A stretch of 32,072 bases of DNA. Source: a virus. The translations under genes and the position numbers were made by a program. The notes beneath the pieces were generated by a model, which had not been told where the DNA came from, made no database searches, and saw only the letters and a program-made list of their open reading frames with translations. Every line of letters begins with the position of its first letter. Positions within the stretch are counted from its first letter, which is position 1. Of the stretch, positions 15,476 to 22,757 are shown in pieces. The stretch spans positions 1 through 32,072 of IMG/VR virus record IMGVR_UViG_3300021964_000284; one strand, written 5' to 3'.

Positions 15476-16302
15476 GCTATCTCCTCCAATATGTTAATTG
15501 TTTCTAATGTTACTCTATCCTTTTCAACATAATGCATGATGTCATTTTGTTGATAATTTCCAATCTTTAATTTACCTTGAGTGTTAAAGTAAAATCCAAC
15601 ATGATCAGTAACAATTTCAGCCGGGTGCGGCCAATCTTGTATCATGCCTTTCAAGTGTACAACACGTGGAAACTCTAAAGGATAAGCAATTTCATTTTTA
15701 ATATCTAAAATTTTTGCAGCCAGTGCAAATGCTTCGTCTGTTCCGACTACTTTTGGCTTATGTTTTTCTAAAAAATTATTAGAAAATTCTATAGGGTTTT
15801 TTATTATTGCTCTTTGCAAATTAAAGAATTCTGTTGCCAAAGGACTGTTTTTAACAAAAAATGTATAAAAGGAATATAAATTAGGTAAATCATTTGCTGT
15901 AAAACATTTTCTATAATAATCATTTGTTACAACATCTCCTCTATAGGTAAAAGATTTATTTGCAACATATAGTTCACAGTTTTCAATAAAGTATTCTGCC
16001 CAATGACTGTAATCTCTAAGAAATAACATATCTGCATCAAGACATACTGTATAATCAAATGGCGTGAGTTCGTCCATATGAGATCTTCCATCCCAATGTT
16101 TTTCCTTATCCCATTCTATGATATGATCGAATACCCAGGTTGAATTAAAATCTTTTATTTTTTCCTTATCATTTATTACAAGTGCTACTTTATCATACCC
16201 TTCTTTCTGTGTGTTCTTAATACTAAGTGCTAGAGCATATGCTAATCTAGCATAGTTACTTGTTTCTTCGTCAGATACAATTATTAAATAACCAAAGTTC
16301 AT
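15460..16302 (-). CDS. GT-A (GT8-like) glycosyltransferase-like protein
   Basis: A 280-residue protein with the look of a GT8-type transferase. A Rossmann-like start (GYLIIVSDEET) is followed by the hallmark LTPFDYTVCLDADMLFL with DAD at 89-91, then FVKNSPLATEFF and VGTDEAFALAAK (about 190-200), which fits the conserved Asp of the acceptor region, and RVVHLKGM, resembling the C-terminal H-x-x-G of GT8 enzymes. The overall plan is shared with the next protein at 16299-17162. ATG at 16302 follows GGAG and overlaps the previous gene by 4 bp. Acceptor and donor unknown. Confidence 0.7.
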   Translation of the reverse strand: MNFGYLIIVSDEETSNYARLAYALALSIKNTQKEGYDKVALVINDKEKIKDFNSTWVFDHIIEWDKEKHWDGRSHMDELTPFDYTVCLDADMLFLRDYSHWAEYFIENCELYVANKSFTYRGDVVTNDYYRKCFTANDLPNLYSFYTFFVKNSPLATEFFNLQRAIIKNPIEFSNNFLEKHKPKVVGTDEAFALAAKILDIKNEIAYPLEFPRVVHLKGMIQDWPHPAEIVTDHVGFYFNTQGKLKIGNYQQNDIMHYVEKDRVTLETINILEEIAWKKK

Positions 16303-17162
16303 GCTAACTCCATTAGTTTATCAGTGTTTCTTGAAATGCTTTGTTTATTCATTATATGTATATCATTGTTGTTTATCTTTGCTGCACAATAAGTTCCGTC
16401 CAACTTTGGAGAAACTAAAAAAATTAAATTTCCGCTATTATCAATATCATACAAATAATCTTTATCTGTAACTGATAAAACCGGTGGTAATGAATAATCT
16501 TTGTCTGTTTCGAAACCGTACATGATATGTCTTGCTACACTGAATGCAATATCATTTCTGTAAATAGAACTATTAAATCTAAACAAATCTGCAAATTGTT
16601 TATAATTTTGTCTAATGTGTTCTACTAGATTGAAGAATAATTTAGTATTTTCATTTTTAGTAAACATTACCGTAGTAGCCCATAACATCTTAACTCCTGT
16701 TTCTGATACATGCTTATCCAAATATCCAGTACGTTCCTGTCCAAATATATCATTATAACTTTCTGCAATCAGTATGTCACTGTCAACATCCCAGTATTCA
16801 TTTAAACTATTACCAAGTACAAAGTAATCAGTATCAAGAAGGAGTGTTCTATCATAGGGAGTTAAGTCCCATACTGAATTACGGTTAGCATTCTTAAACG
16901 GGGAGGAAATTTTTGCTGTTCCGTCAAATACTACTCTTGTGTTTTCATCATCTGGACGTTGTGTAATAATAATATTTTCAAATACTGTTGATGCTACTTC
17001 AAAAATATTAGATTCTTTCATCCATTCCACAGTTGAAGGATCTGTAATTAAGCTCACAGGTACTCCTAGATTTTTCTTGGCTAGTTTTGCAGATATGATA
17101 GACATCTTAACATAATCAATCTGTCTATTATTGTGCGCAAAAAGTACGATTCCTTTTTTCAT
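16299..17162 (-). CDS. GT-A-type glycosyltransferase-like protein
   Basis: A 287-residue probable glycosyltransferase, paralogous in layout to the protein at 15460-16302. KKGIVLFAHNN opens the fold; LTPYDRTLLLDTDYFVL carries the DxD-type motif (DTD at 110-112) and aligns with LTPFDYTVCLDADMLFL of the neighbour. Later features are MLWATTVMFTKNENTKLFF and a NDIAFSVARH segment that may hold the acceptor-site Asp. No signal peptide or membrane anchor. ATG at 17162, with GGA upstream, sits one base after the stop of the small upstream gene. It is the first transferase in the block after the late promoter at 17543. Confidence 0.7.
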   Translation of the reverse strand: MKKGIVLFAHNNRQIDYVKMSIISAKLAKKNLGVPVSLITDPSTVEWMKESNIFEVASTVFENIIITQRPDDENTRVVFDGTAKISSPFKNANRNSVWDLTPYDRTLLLDTDYFVLGNSLNEYWDVDSDILIAESYNDIFGQERTGYLDKHVSETGVKMLWATTVMFTKNENTKLFFNLVEHIRQNYKQFADLFRFNSSIYRNDIAFSVARHIMYGFETDKDYSLPPVLSVTDKDYLYDIDNSGNLIFLVSPKLDGTYCAAKINNNDIHIMNKQSISRNTDKLMELA

Positions 17163-17163
17163 T

Positions 17164-17514
17164 CTATGATTCCAATAATGATTCTATGGAACGGCTTTTC
17201 TTTAATTTTTGATATTCTTCGTGATATTCTAGTGTGGCAGTAAAATATCTATCAAAAATTTCTTCTTTGAACACAACTAAATTTTCTATTAATATTGGTG
17301 TATCATTAACATCAAGCAATACAACATTTTCTGCTCTAGATCTAGAAATTAGCATTTCTACAAAATTTAATAATGATCTATCAATTTTAAAGATACCTCC
17401 ATTAACACCATATGTTAATTTGGCTTCAATATTTTCTTTAAGTGTTTTTCTTTGGATTGAAAAAGTTTGTCTGTAATTTGAAAAATCCAGTGCTTTTTTA
17501 AATTCTTCTTGCAT
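17164..17514 (-). CDS. Small conserved-type phage protein, unknown function
   Basis: A 116-residue protein without known function, first gene of the glycan block. Recognisable segments are LTYGVNGGIFKIDRSLLNFVEMLISR (residues about 33-58), VVLLDVNDTPILIENLVVFKEEIFDRYF (69-96) and a charged C-terminal helix ending KKSRSIESLLES. It resembles small unknowns that occur near structural genes in marine T4-like phages, by recognition only. ATG with a strong AGGAGGT site; an AATAAATA late-type promoter lies 28 bases upstream. It may be a chaperone or structural accessory rather than a sugar enzyme. Confidence 0.7.
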   Translation of the reverse strand: MQEEFKKALDFSNYRQTFSIQRKTLKENIEAKLTYGVNGGIFKIDRSLLNFVEMLISRSRAENVVLLDVNDTPILIENLVVFKEEIFDRYFTATLEYHEEYQKLKKSRSIESLLES

Positions 17515-17542
17515 AATACCTCCTGGTTATAGTAGCATATTA

Positions 17543-17550
17543 TATTTATT
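17543..17550 (-). promoter_or_regulatory. Putative T4-type late promoter octamer AATAAATA
   Basis: AATAAATA on the minus strand lies in the 60-bp gap between the last structural gene and the glycan block, 28 bases before the ATG at 17514, with AGGAGGT between. It would place the whole downstream enzyme block under late transcription. Confidence 0.6.
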
Positions 17551-17574
17551 ACTACTTGAGAAGGAAAACAAGAT

Positions 17575-18573
17575 TTATGGCGATTGCCGAATTGGAGAAA
17601 TTGTTACAGTTGGGGATTCTACTGTGAAATTTCCTGCTCCTGCTGGTTCTAATACGCCAGTGGGTTCTGTAGTGATCACCGTATATGCTACTGTTCCGTC
17701 AACAACATCAGGACCAAATGTTCCTGGTTGAACTGGAGTTCCTGAATCCGAGTCTCCGCCCAACGGAAAGTGATCATCAATCCATTCAAGCCGGAATGTA
17801 AGTTTTCTCGAAGATCCAGCGGAATTATCAGTAACTGCAGGACTGTCGTTGGTTGCAGCCGTAATTCTCCAACTATTAAGAGCGTAAGGGGATGAAGCAG
17901 TTACCGTGCTCCAAGTTTGATTAGTATTGTTTAATCTAAAATAGTTTGATCCGTCATTTGGGTTTACTCCTGTACCGGGAAAGTTTCCGCCAAATGATCT
18001 AGTTCCTGCTGTACTTAATAATGAAGTCCATGATGCATTTTGATTAGTAGAGGATCCACCAGACCTAGTCGATGTAAAATCTATGCTGCCACCTGCATTA
18101 AAAAAGTATCTTGCGAATTCTGAATTAGTAAATTCTACAGTAACCGTAGCGTACAATGCATCCGACCAATTTGTTCCAAGTGCTCCTGGCCATGTTTCTG
18201 ATTCCGTTCCATGATTAACAGTTCTTCTTTGTCCGGAAACTGCTGCTGATCCTTTATTTGTTACGATTGAATTAGCAATCGTTAACCAATAATCAATAGG
18301 AGCATCTGATAGGCTATATCGAATAGATGTGCCTAACGTTTGATTATCGACTCCACTAGGAGCACCATTGAATAAATGCCGATAAGCATTAATAATATCA
18401 AAACGTAATGCAGCATATTCATTGATAGTTACTGTGTCCGAGACAGTGACTGGTTCACTTAATACTGGCTGTCCATACCCAAATTGTCCGGAACCTGTTC
18501 CTAATACATTTTCAATTTTAGACTGAATATCATTAAAGTCATCTTTGTCTATTTTTTGGTTTATACCTGCCAT
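17575..18573 (-). CDS. Virion structural-type protein, paralogue of the adjacent upstream gene
   Basis: A 332-residue Ser/Thr/Gly-rich, beta-type protein, probably a virion or fibre component. It shares its plan with the protein at 18610-19506: a short N-terminal helix then VLGTGSGQFGYGQ, ALRFDIINAYRHL, WSDALYATVTVEF, and the strongest block FARYFFNAGGSIDFTSTRSG at about 154-173. Both end in a GxLEPAGxGxFxVxSPT segment. No enzymatic motif. ATG is preceded by GAGGT, with a GATAAATA promoter upstream, so it can be transcribed alone. The gene ends just before the promoter of the glycan block. Function inferred from context and composition. Confidence 0.65.
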   Translation of the reverse strand: MAGINQKIDKDDFNDIQSKIENVLGTGSGQFGYGQPVLSEPVTVSDTVTINEYAALRFDIINAYRHLFNGAPSGVDNQTLGTSIRYSLSDAPIDYWLTIANSIVTNKGSAAVSGQRRTVNHGTESETWPGALGTNWSDALYATVTVEFTNSEFARYFFNAGGSIDFTSTRSGGSSTNQNASWTSLLSTAGTRSFGGNFPGTGVNPNDGSNYFRLNNTNQTWSTVTASSPYALNSWRITAATNDSPAVTDNSAGSSRKLTFRLEWIDDHFPLGGDSDSGTPVQPGTFGPDVVDGTVAYTVITTEPTGVLEPAGAGNFTVESPTVTISPIRQSP

Positions 18574-18588
18574 ATTTTACCTCAAAAC

Positions 18589-18596
18589 TATTTATC
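18589..18596 (-). promoter_or_regulatory. Putative T4-type late promoter octamer GATAAATA
   Basis: GATAAATA on the minus strand lies in the gap between the two paralogous structural-type genes, 15 bases before the ATG at 18573, with a GAGGT ribosome site between. Same octamer form as at 2806, 21302 and 22750. Confidence 0.6.
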
Positions 18597-18609
18597 GACT
18601 ATTAAACCC

Positions 18610-19506
18610 TTAACTGACTATAATGGAAGACATAACGTAAGTAGGAGATGCAACAGCAAAGGACCCAGGAATGTTACCTGGTTCTAATGTTCCAGTGGCT
18701 TTAAGTTCGTAAAATTCTATGGATAATGTACCTTCAACTAAATCGCCTGGATCCGGAGCACCTGGATCTACATATGAATCATTTAATGTTACCCGAATAG
18801 TTACTTCTGTTGCAGTACCTAATGAGTTATCAGCAACATTGCATTTTGCTGCTAATTGATAATTGTTTGCTGAATAAGGGGTACTAATAGAAGATTGATA
18901 ATATTCTTGGTATGTGTTTGTTAATGTATAAAAACCAGTTGCGGCTATTAAATTTCCAGCAAAATCCTGAGGACTAACACTTTCTAAAATATTCTTCCAA
19001 GCATTTGATTGTGCAGTTGGCGATGCACCTGGTTTAAGAGAAGAAGTTACTCTAATCTTCCCACCTGAATTAAAAAAGTATCTGGCTTCGTCTGAATCTG
19101 AAAATGTCATTGTAAGTGTTGCTGATGCACTATTGCTCCAAGAAGATGATGTATCATCATCTGCAATTGGTGTAATATTATATTCACCTGTAGCAACATC
19201 GAATCTATTATCTGATGCAAGATCAGCATAATAATTAAAATTTTGTAAAGCATCTCCTGCATCATCAGTAATAACATCGCCCAAAGTAATTGTTGCAATG
19301 GCTGGTACAGTACCTTGTTGATGTTGGAATACATTAACGATATCATATCGTAATGCATCCCATTGAGATTTTAGAATTTCTGATCCGGCGGTAACATTAT
19401 TACTGTAAATTGTTTGTCCATAGCCTTTGGATGCTACGCCTGTTCCGAGTACTTGAGATATTTTTGTTCTAATAGCGTTGACATCGCTTGCAAGAATATC
19501 AGCCAT
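18610..19506 (-). CDS. Virion structural-type protein, paralogue of the adjacent downstream gene
   Basis: A 298-residue beta-rich protein rich in Ser, Thr, Ala and Asn, with no catalytic motif. Shared blocks with the protein at 17575-18573 are VLGTGVASKGYGQ near the start, ALRYDIVNVFQH, SNSASATLTMTFSDSDEARYFFNSGGKIRVTSS (central) and GTLEPGNIPGSFAVASPTY at the end. A tandem duplication is the simplest explanation. The start lies 2 bases after the stop of the fourth fibre gene and has only a weak ribosome site, so translation may depend on readthrough of ribosomes from the fibre gene. Probably a fibre- or baseplate-associated virion protein. Confidence 0.65.
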   Translation of the reverse strand: MADILASDVNAIRTKISQVLGTGVASKGYGQTIYSNNVTAGSEILKSQWDALRYDIVNVFQHQQGTVPAIATITLGDVITDDAGDALQNFNYYADLASDNRFDVATGEYNITPIADDDTSSSWSNSASATLTMTFSDSDEARYFFNSGGKIRVTSSLKPGASPTAQSNAWKNILESVSPQDFAGNLIAATGFYTLTNTYQEYYQSSISTPYSANNYQLAAKCNVADNSLGTATEVTIRVTLNDSYVDPGAPDPGDLVEGTLSIEFYELKATGTLEPGNIPGSFAVASPTYVMSSIIVS

Positions 19507-19508
19507 TT

Positions 19509-21278
19509 TTAAAGTACCACTGCTTCAATTAATTTTAATTCTGTAACGTCGCTTCCTTCAAGTGCTATTGCAAATACGTCAGCATTTGATTCTGAAACTG
19601 TTTTTGCAGTTCCGTCTGCTGCCGCAATTAATCTATCACCCTTGGCCACTGTGCCAATAACTTTTACAGGAACTCTTCCTTTAAGGGCAACAAATTGTCC
19701 ACCGGATAAATGTGAGTTCATCATAAACGCCGGGCTCTTAGAAATAACACCTATTGCTTTATCGCCTTCTGATGATGCAGTTACTTCCATAAGTCCGCCT
19801 ACTGACATCACTGTGCCAGCATCATATTCGTCGTCTGTTAAATATTTTTCTGCCAAGTCAGCATATCTAGCACTTGTTGCTGTTCCTTGGAATAAATTAG
19901 CATTCAAGTTTCCTGCTGATGTTCTAGCAGCAATTGAATTATTACTTGGTGTAGTTTTTGCACTCTTGTAATTAGGATCGCTATCTGTTGCAGTATCATC
20001 AATTTTTAATCTATCAGCCTTGTCTACAGTACCAACAAATTGAGTTGCAATAATATTACCGCTTGCACTTCTAACTGGAATTGAAGCAACTCCTCCCGGA
20101 ACTGTTTCCGAAGGTGCTAAACTAGTTAACAATGCAGAGTTCGAAGCATTACCTGATAAGTCACCACTAACGTTACCAAACAATGTTCCTCTTAGTGTTG
20201 CAGTAGCATAACCAATTTCTTCTGCTGCTGCATCAATCATTTTCTGAGCACTGTTGGAGAATAAATCCCCTGTATGCGTTCCTGTTGTGTTTCCAGTTAC
20301 GTTACCAGTTAAATTAGCAACTACTGTTGTTGCATAAACATTCAACCATTTTTTGTTAGTTTCACCTAAATTGTAAATGTTATCAGTTCCCGGTCTAAAT
20401 CCAGTTACAGTAAACTCTCCTGAGATGTTTCTAGTTGCACCGTCAGTGATATACATACTGATTGGATTTCCAGTAAGGCTTTCCATAACAATCTGATCGC
20501 CACTTTCAATGAAGAATCTAAGATCGTTTTGGTCACCTAATGTAAAACCGTTATCTGGGAATGAAACAGTATAGTTTGCATCGAACGAAATATTTCCTTT
20601 CTGCAAGAAATTTGATGCTTCAATTCCACCTAGTCGTAATGCATTACTTGAAGTACCCCAATAAACATAATCATTACTGCTAATACCGTTGCCGTCTGTA
20701 TTTGCTAACGTTATTCCTTTCTTAATTGCTGTAAAATCATCAATTGGGTTAGTTGTTGAATTAAGTGTAAATGCTGTCTGAGAAGCAATGCCTACAGTTT
20801 TTCCACCTGCTAATATTTTTAATATAGAGTGATTTGTATTACCAGTATCTTTAACAACTTGTGCAACAACACCACTTGTTCCAAGATCCGGTGATGCTTC
20901 AGGACCAATTAAAACAAATTCTGTTCCTGACCATGCATACATCTGCTTGGCTGCTGTGTCCCACCAAAAATCACCTGTTCCTAATCCGGAAGGTGCACTA
21001 GCACTTATTTCTGCACCACTCGCTGATTTAAATTTAGTTCCGTCATAAAATTTTAATTTTTTATTTCCGCTATCATACCAAATTTGTCCCTCTAGTACTT
21101 TAGGAGGACTTGTAGTATTTGCAAAATTTTCTAATAAATGTAAGAAATTTTCGTTTTGAACTTCACCATATCCAGCATAATTTTTACCCACAAATCTTAA
21201 ATCCGTGGTTGTATCTATTGTTCCGTCGGCTACTGACGTTAAAAACGTTCCGTTAAATTTGTCTACTTGATATGCCAT
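19509..21278 (-). CDS. Tail fibre paralogue with C-terminal YADLAEKY domain
   Basis: A 589-residue fibre-type protein. Residues 1-135 are the shared N-terminal module: LLENFANTTSP, EGQIWYDSGNKKLKFYDG, TGDFWWDTAAKQMYAWSG, FVLIGPEASPDLGTSG. The middle is low-complexity beta material with repeated GN/TGN stretches (TGNVTGNTTGTHTGDL) typical of trimeric fibre shafts. The C-terminal ~122 residues form a distinct domain starting SARYADLAEKY and DAGTVMSVGG, then SPAFMMNSH and VALKGRVPVKVIG, different from the other three fibres. ATG with AGGAAA upstream and a GATAAATA promoter at 21302-21309, so it is transcribed as its own late unit. Probably a receptor-binding or fibre-tip component. Confidence 0.75.
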   Translation of the reverse strand: MAYQVDKFNGTFLTSVADGTIDTTTDLRFVGKNYAGYGEVQNENFLHLLENFANTTSPPKVLEGQIWYDSGNKKLKFYDGTKFKSASGAEISASAPSGLGTGDFWWDTAAKQMYAWSGTEFVLIGPEASPDLGTSGVVAQVVKDTGNTNHSILKILAGGKTVGIASQTAFTLNSTTNPIDDFTAIKKGITLANTDGNGISSNDYVYWGTSSNALRLGGIEASNFLQKGNISFDANYTVSFPDNGFTLGDQNDLRFFIESGDQIVMESLTGNPISMYITDGATRNISGEFTVTGFRPGTDNIYNLGETNKKWLNVYATTVVANLTGNVTGNTTGTHTGDLFSNSAQKMIDAAAEEIGYATATLRGTLFGNVSGDLSGNASNSALLTSLAPSETVPGGVASIPVRSASGNIIATQFVGTVDKADRLKIDDTATDSDPNYKSAKTTPSNNSIAARTSAGNLNANLFQGTATSARYADLAEKYLTDDEYDAGTVMSVGGLMEVTASSEGDKAIGVISKSPAFMMNSHLSGGQFVALKGRVPVKVIGTVAKGDRLIAAADGTAKTVSESNADVFAIALEGSDVTELKLIEAVVL

Positions 21279-21301
21279 TTATGTTTTTCCTAGTTCACTT
21301 G

Positions 21302-21309
21302 TATTTATC
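21302..21309 (-). promoter_or_regulatory. Putative T4-type late promoter octamer GATAAATA
   Basis: GATAAATA on the minus strand lies in the 35-bp gap between the 154-residue gene and the fourth fibre gene, 23 bases before the fibre ATG. The spacing leaves room for the AGGAAA ribosome site, making it the best-formed late promoter of the structural block. Confidence 0.65.
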
Positions 21310-21313
21310 GTTT

Positions 21314-21778
21314 TTACTTCATCAGCATCAGACACACCCAATCGCTCTGAGCTGCATTTGTACTAACAGAATGCCTATTAGTTAGAGAAAATTCTACTCC
21401 TTGCCCTCGTTGTAGTGTTAATGCTGTTCCGTCTACAGTTATATTACTGTTATTTGTTAAACTATATGCAACAATAGTACCTGCTGCTGTTGCATTTTCC
21501 CAAGCATTCATATCGTCTAAAAATCCTGTATTAGCAGGAAATGTTAAAAAATATCCTATTACTGCTGTATTAATATCTGCTGCTGCAAAACAATTTTTAA
21601 AAGTAGAACGCTGTGTTCTATTCCAAGTTTTCCATTTTGAATATTCGTATTTGCTTAAACTTCCGTAATTATTCACACCTAGTCTAATACTGTTGGACAC
21701 AAAGGTAACATTAGATCTTAATGTATCAAGTGCTGTTAAATTGTCTGTGCTTAATGATGTTTTTAAAATATGTGCCAT
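21314..21778 (-). CDS. Small unknown protein next to the 2OG oxygenase
   Basis: A 154-residue protein with no confident family. The first half looks helical and aromatic (YGSLSKYEYSKWKTWNRTQRS, FKNCFAAADINTAVIGYFL). The second half is beta-rich and cupin-like in rhythm: GTIVAYSLTNNSNITVDGTALTLQRGQGVEFSLTN, then RHSV and WVCLMLMK at the end. It is preceded 5 bp upstream by the 2OG/Fe(II) oxygenase gene and has an AGGA site, so the two are probably co-expressed. It might be a structural accessory or a substrate or partner of the oxygenase; neither is shown. Confidence 0.65.
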   Translation of the reverse strand: MAHILKTSLSTDNLTALDTLRSNVTFVSNSIRLGVNNYGSLSKYEYSKWKTWNRTQRSTFKNCFAAADINTAVIGYFLTFPANTGFLDDMNAWENATAAGTIVAYSLTNNSNITVDGTALTLQRGQGVEFSLTNRHSVSTNAAQSDWVCLMLMK

Positions 21779-21783
21779 AATTC

Positions 21784-22257
21784 CTACTCGTAAAGATATA
21801 CTAATGAATATCGTTTGTTGTTAACTGGTGCAACACTATGCACTGGACCTATTCCATTAATGCAAATGCCTTGTCCGATAGAATCCTTAACAAATGAATC
21901 ATCCTCATCTATAAACACTCCGTCTTCGCTGTCTTGTAATGCAATTACTAAATTTTTTCTATAGTAATCGAAATCTCTATGTTTTCCTAAGTAGTCACCT
22001 ACATTATATCTGTTGATTGCAACTTCTGCAAGTCTATGCTCTTCAAAATGAGGAGCAATTGATTTTAAAAATTCAACAACATGCTTTGGCATCTGTGAAT
22101 GTCCGCAAAATTCATAAGAACAAGATGACTCATCAATTTGTCTAGGTGGAGTAAGTTTAGAACGTTTAACCCATCTCGGACCTTCTAGACTTTCCGCAAC
22201 TTCTCTAGCCTTGATTGCTGTGTCTTTATCCAAGTAATTAGATATCTCGTATGTCAT
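21784..22257 (-). CDS. 2-oxoglutarate/Fe(II)-dependent oxygenase (prolyl-4-hydroxylase-like)
   Basis: A 157-residue compact dioxygenase. The iron facial triad is readable: His93 and Asp95 in GKHRDFD, and distal His140 in GPVHSV. Arg149 in NNKRYSLVY is the 2-oxoglutarate-binding residue at the expected +9 position. INRYNVGDYLGKH before the triad is typical of P4H/AlkB-style double-stranded beta-helix enzymes. I chose the ATG at 22257 (AGGAG about 7 bases upstream, 20-bp overlap with the previous gene) because the longer frame to 22401 is a shadow of that gene in another frame. It sits inside the tail-fibre operon, which suggests hydroxylation of a virion protein, but DNA, lipid or small-molecule substrates are not excluded. 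Confidence 0.8.
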   Translation of the reverse strand: MTYEISNYLDKDTAIKAREVAESLEGPRWVKRSKLTPPRQIDESSCSYEFCGHSQMPKHVVEFLKSIAPHFEEHRLAEVAINRYNVGDYLGKHRDFDYYRKNLVIALQDSEDGVFIDEDDSFVKDSIGQGICINGIGPVHSVAPVNNKRYSLVYLYE

Positions 22258-22744
22258 CACCATACTCCTGAATAGCACCTTCATATTTTTCAGCAATTTC
22301 TGCTTCAATATCTTCTGTTGTTTTGTAATCAACTTGACTGTTGGCTGCAAAGTAAGTTTTTCTAATACCATTAGCACGTCTAGTTTCAGTAATAAAGTCA
22401 TTCATTTCTTTTAACTCTTCTACTGCAACACCTGCATTGTCTGCAATGGCTTCAATCGCTGCTCCTAGGATGCTTAATTGATTTTCTAAAGGATATTTGT
22501 CTGTAATTCTACTTCTTGCTAGAGTGTTAAGTGCATCTTCTGTCATTAAAGGAGTTGCATTTACATCATAGATTGTATAGTTGTCGTAATCGCCTCTAAC
22601 ATTTTCTTGATCAAGGTCAATTTGAATTTCTCTATAAAGATATAAATCGTGATTTAATAATGAGATATCATCTACCATTCCAAGAACAGTAGTAAATTTT
22701 CTATTAAGTTTATTAAATTGTGCTAGTGCTGTTACTCTATTCAT
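22238..22744 (-). CDS. Small phage protein in fibre operon, unknown function
   Basis: A 168-residue, mostly helical, acidic protein. The N-terminal helix region is MNRVTALAQFNKLNRKFTTVLG; the centre has a likely loop (RGDYDNYTIYDVNAT); residues about 95-125 form another helix (LGAAIEAIADNAGVAVEELK); the C-terminus is strongly acidic (DIEAEIAEKYEGAIQEYGDD). No catalytic motif. Its ATG lies 5 bases after a GATAAATA octamer that itself contains the stop codon of the upstream fibre gene. The end overlaps the 2OG oxygenase start by 20 bp, so the two are translationally linked. A fibre chaperone or assembly factor is possible from position only. Confidence 0.65.
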   Translation of the reverse strand: MNRVTALAQFNKLNRKFTTVLGMVDDISLLNHDLYLYREIQIDLDQENVRGDYDNYTIYDVNATPLMTEDALNTLARSRITDKYPLENQLSILGAAIEAIADNAGVAVEELKEMNDFITETRRANGIRKTYFAANSQVDYKTTEDIEAEIAEKYEGAIQEYGDDIRDI

Positions 22745-22749
22745 ATCAA

Positions 22750-22757
22750 TATTTATC
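22750..22757 (-). promoter_or_regulatory. Putative T4-type late promoter octamer overlapping a stop codon
   Basis: GATAAATA on the minus strand, where TAA is the stop codon of the fibre gene ending at 22753. The next ATG (22744) follows after 5 bases. With standard late spacing the transcript would start at or next to the ATG, giving a leaderless message. The match could be partly coincidental. Confidence 0.4.

Noticed and set aside
22258-22401. N-terminal extension of the 2OG oxygenase frame
   Set aside because: It lies entirely within the upstream gene in another frame, is lysine/leucine-rich without pattern, and the ATG at 22257 has a proper AGGAG site.
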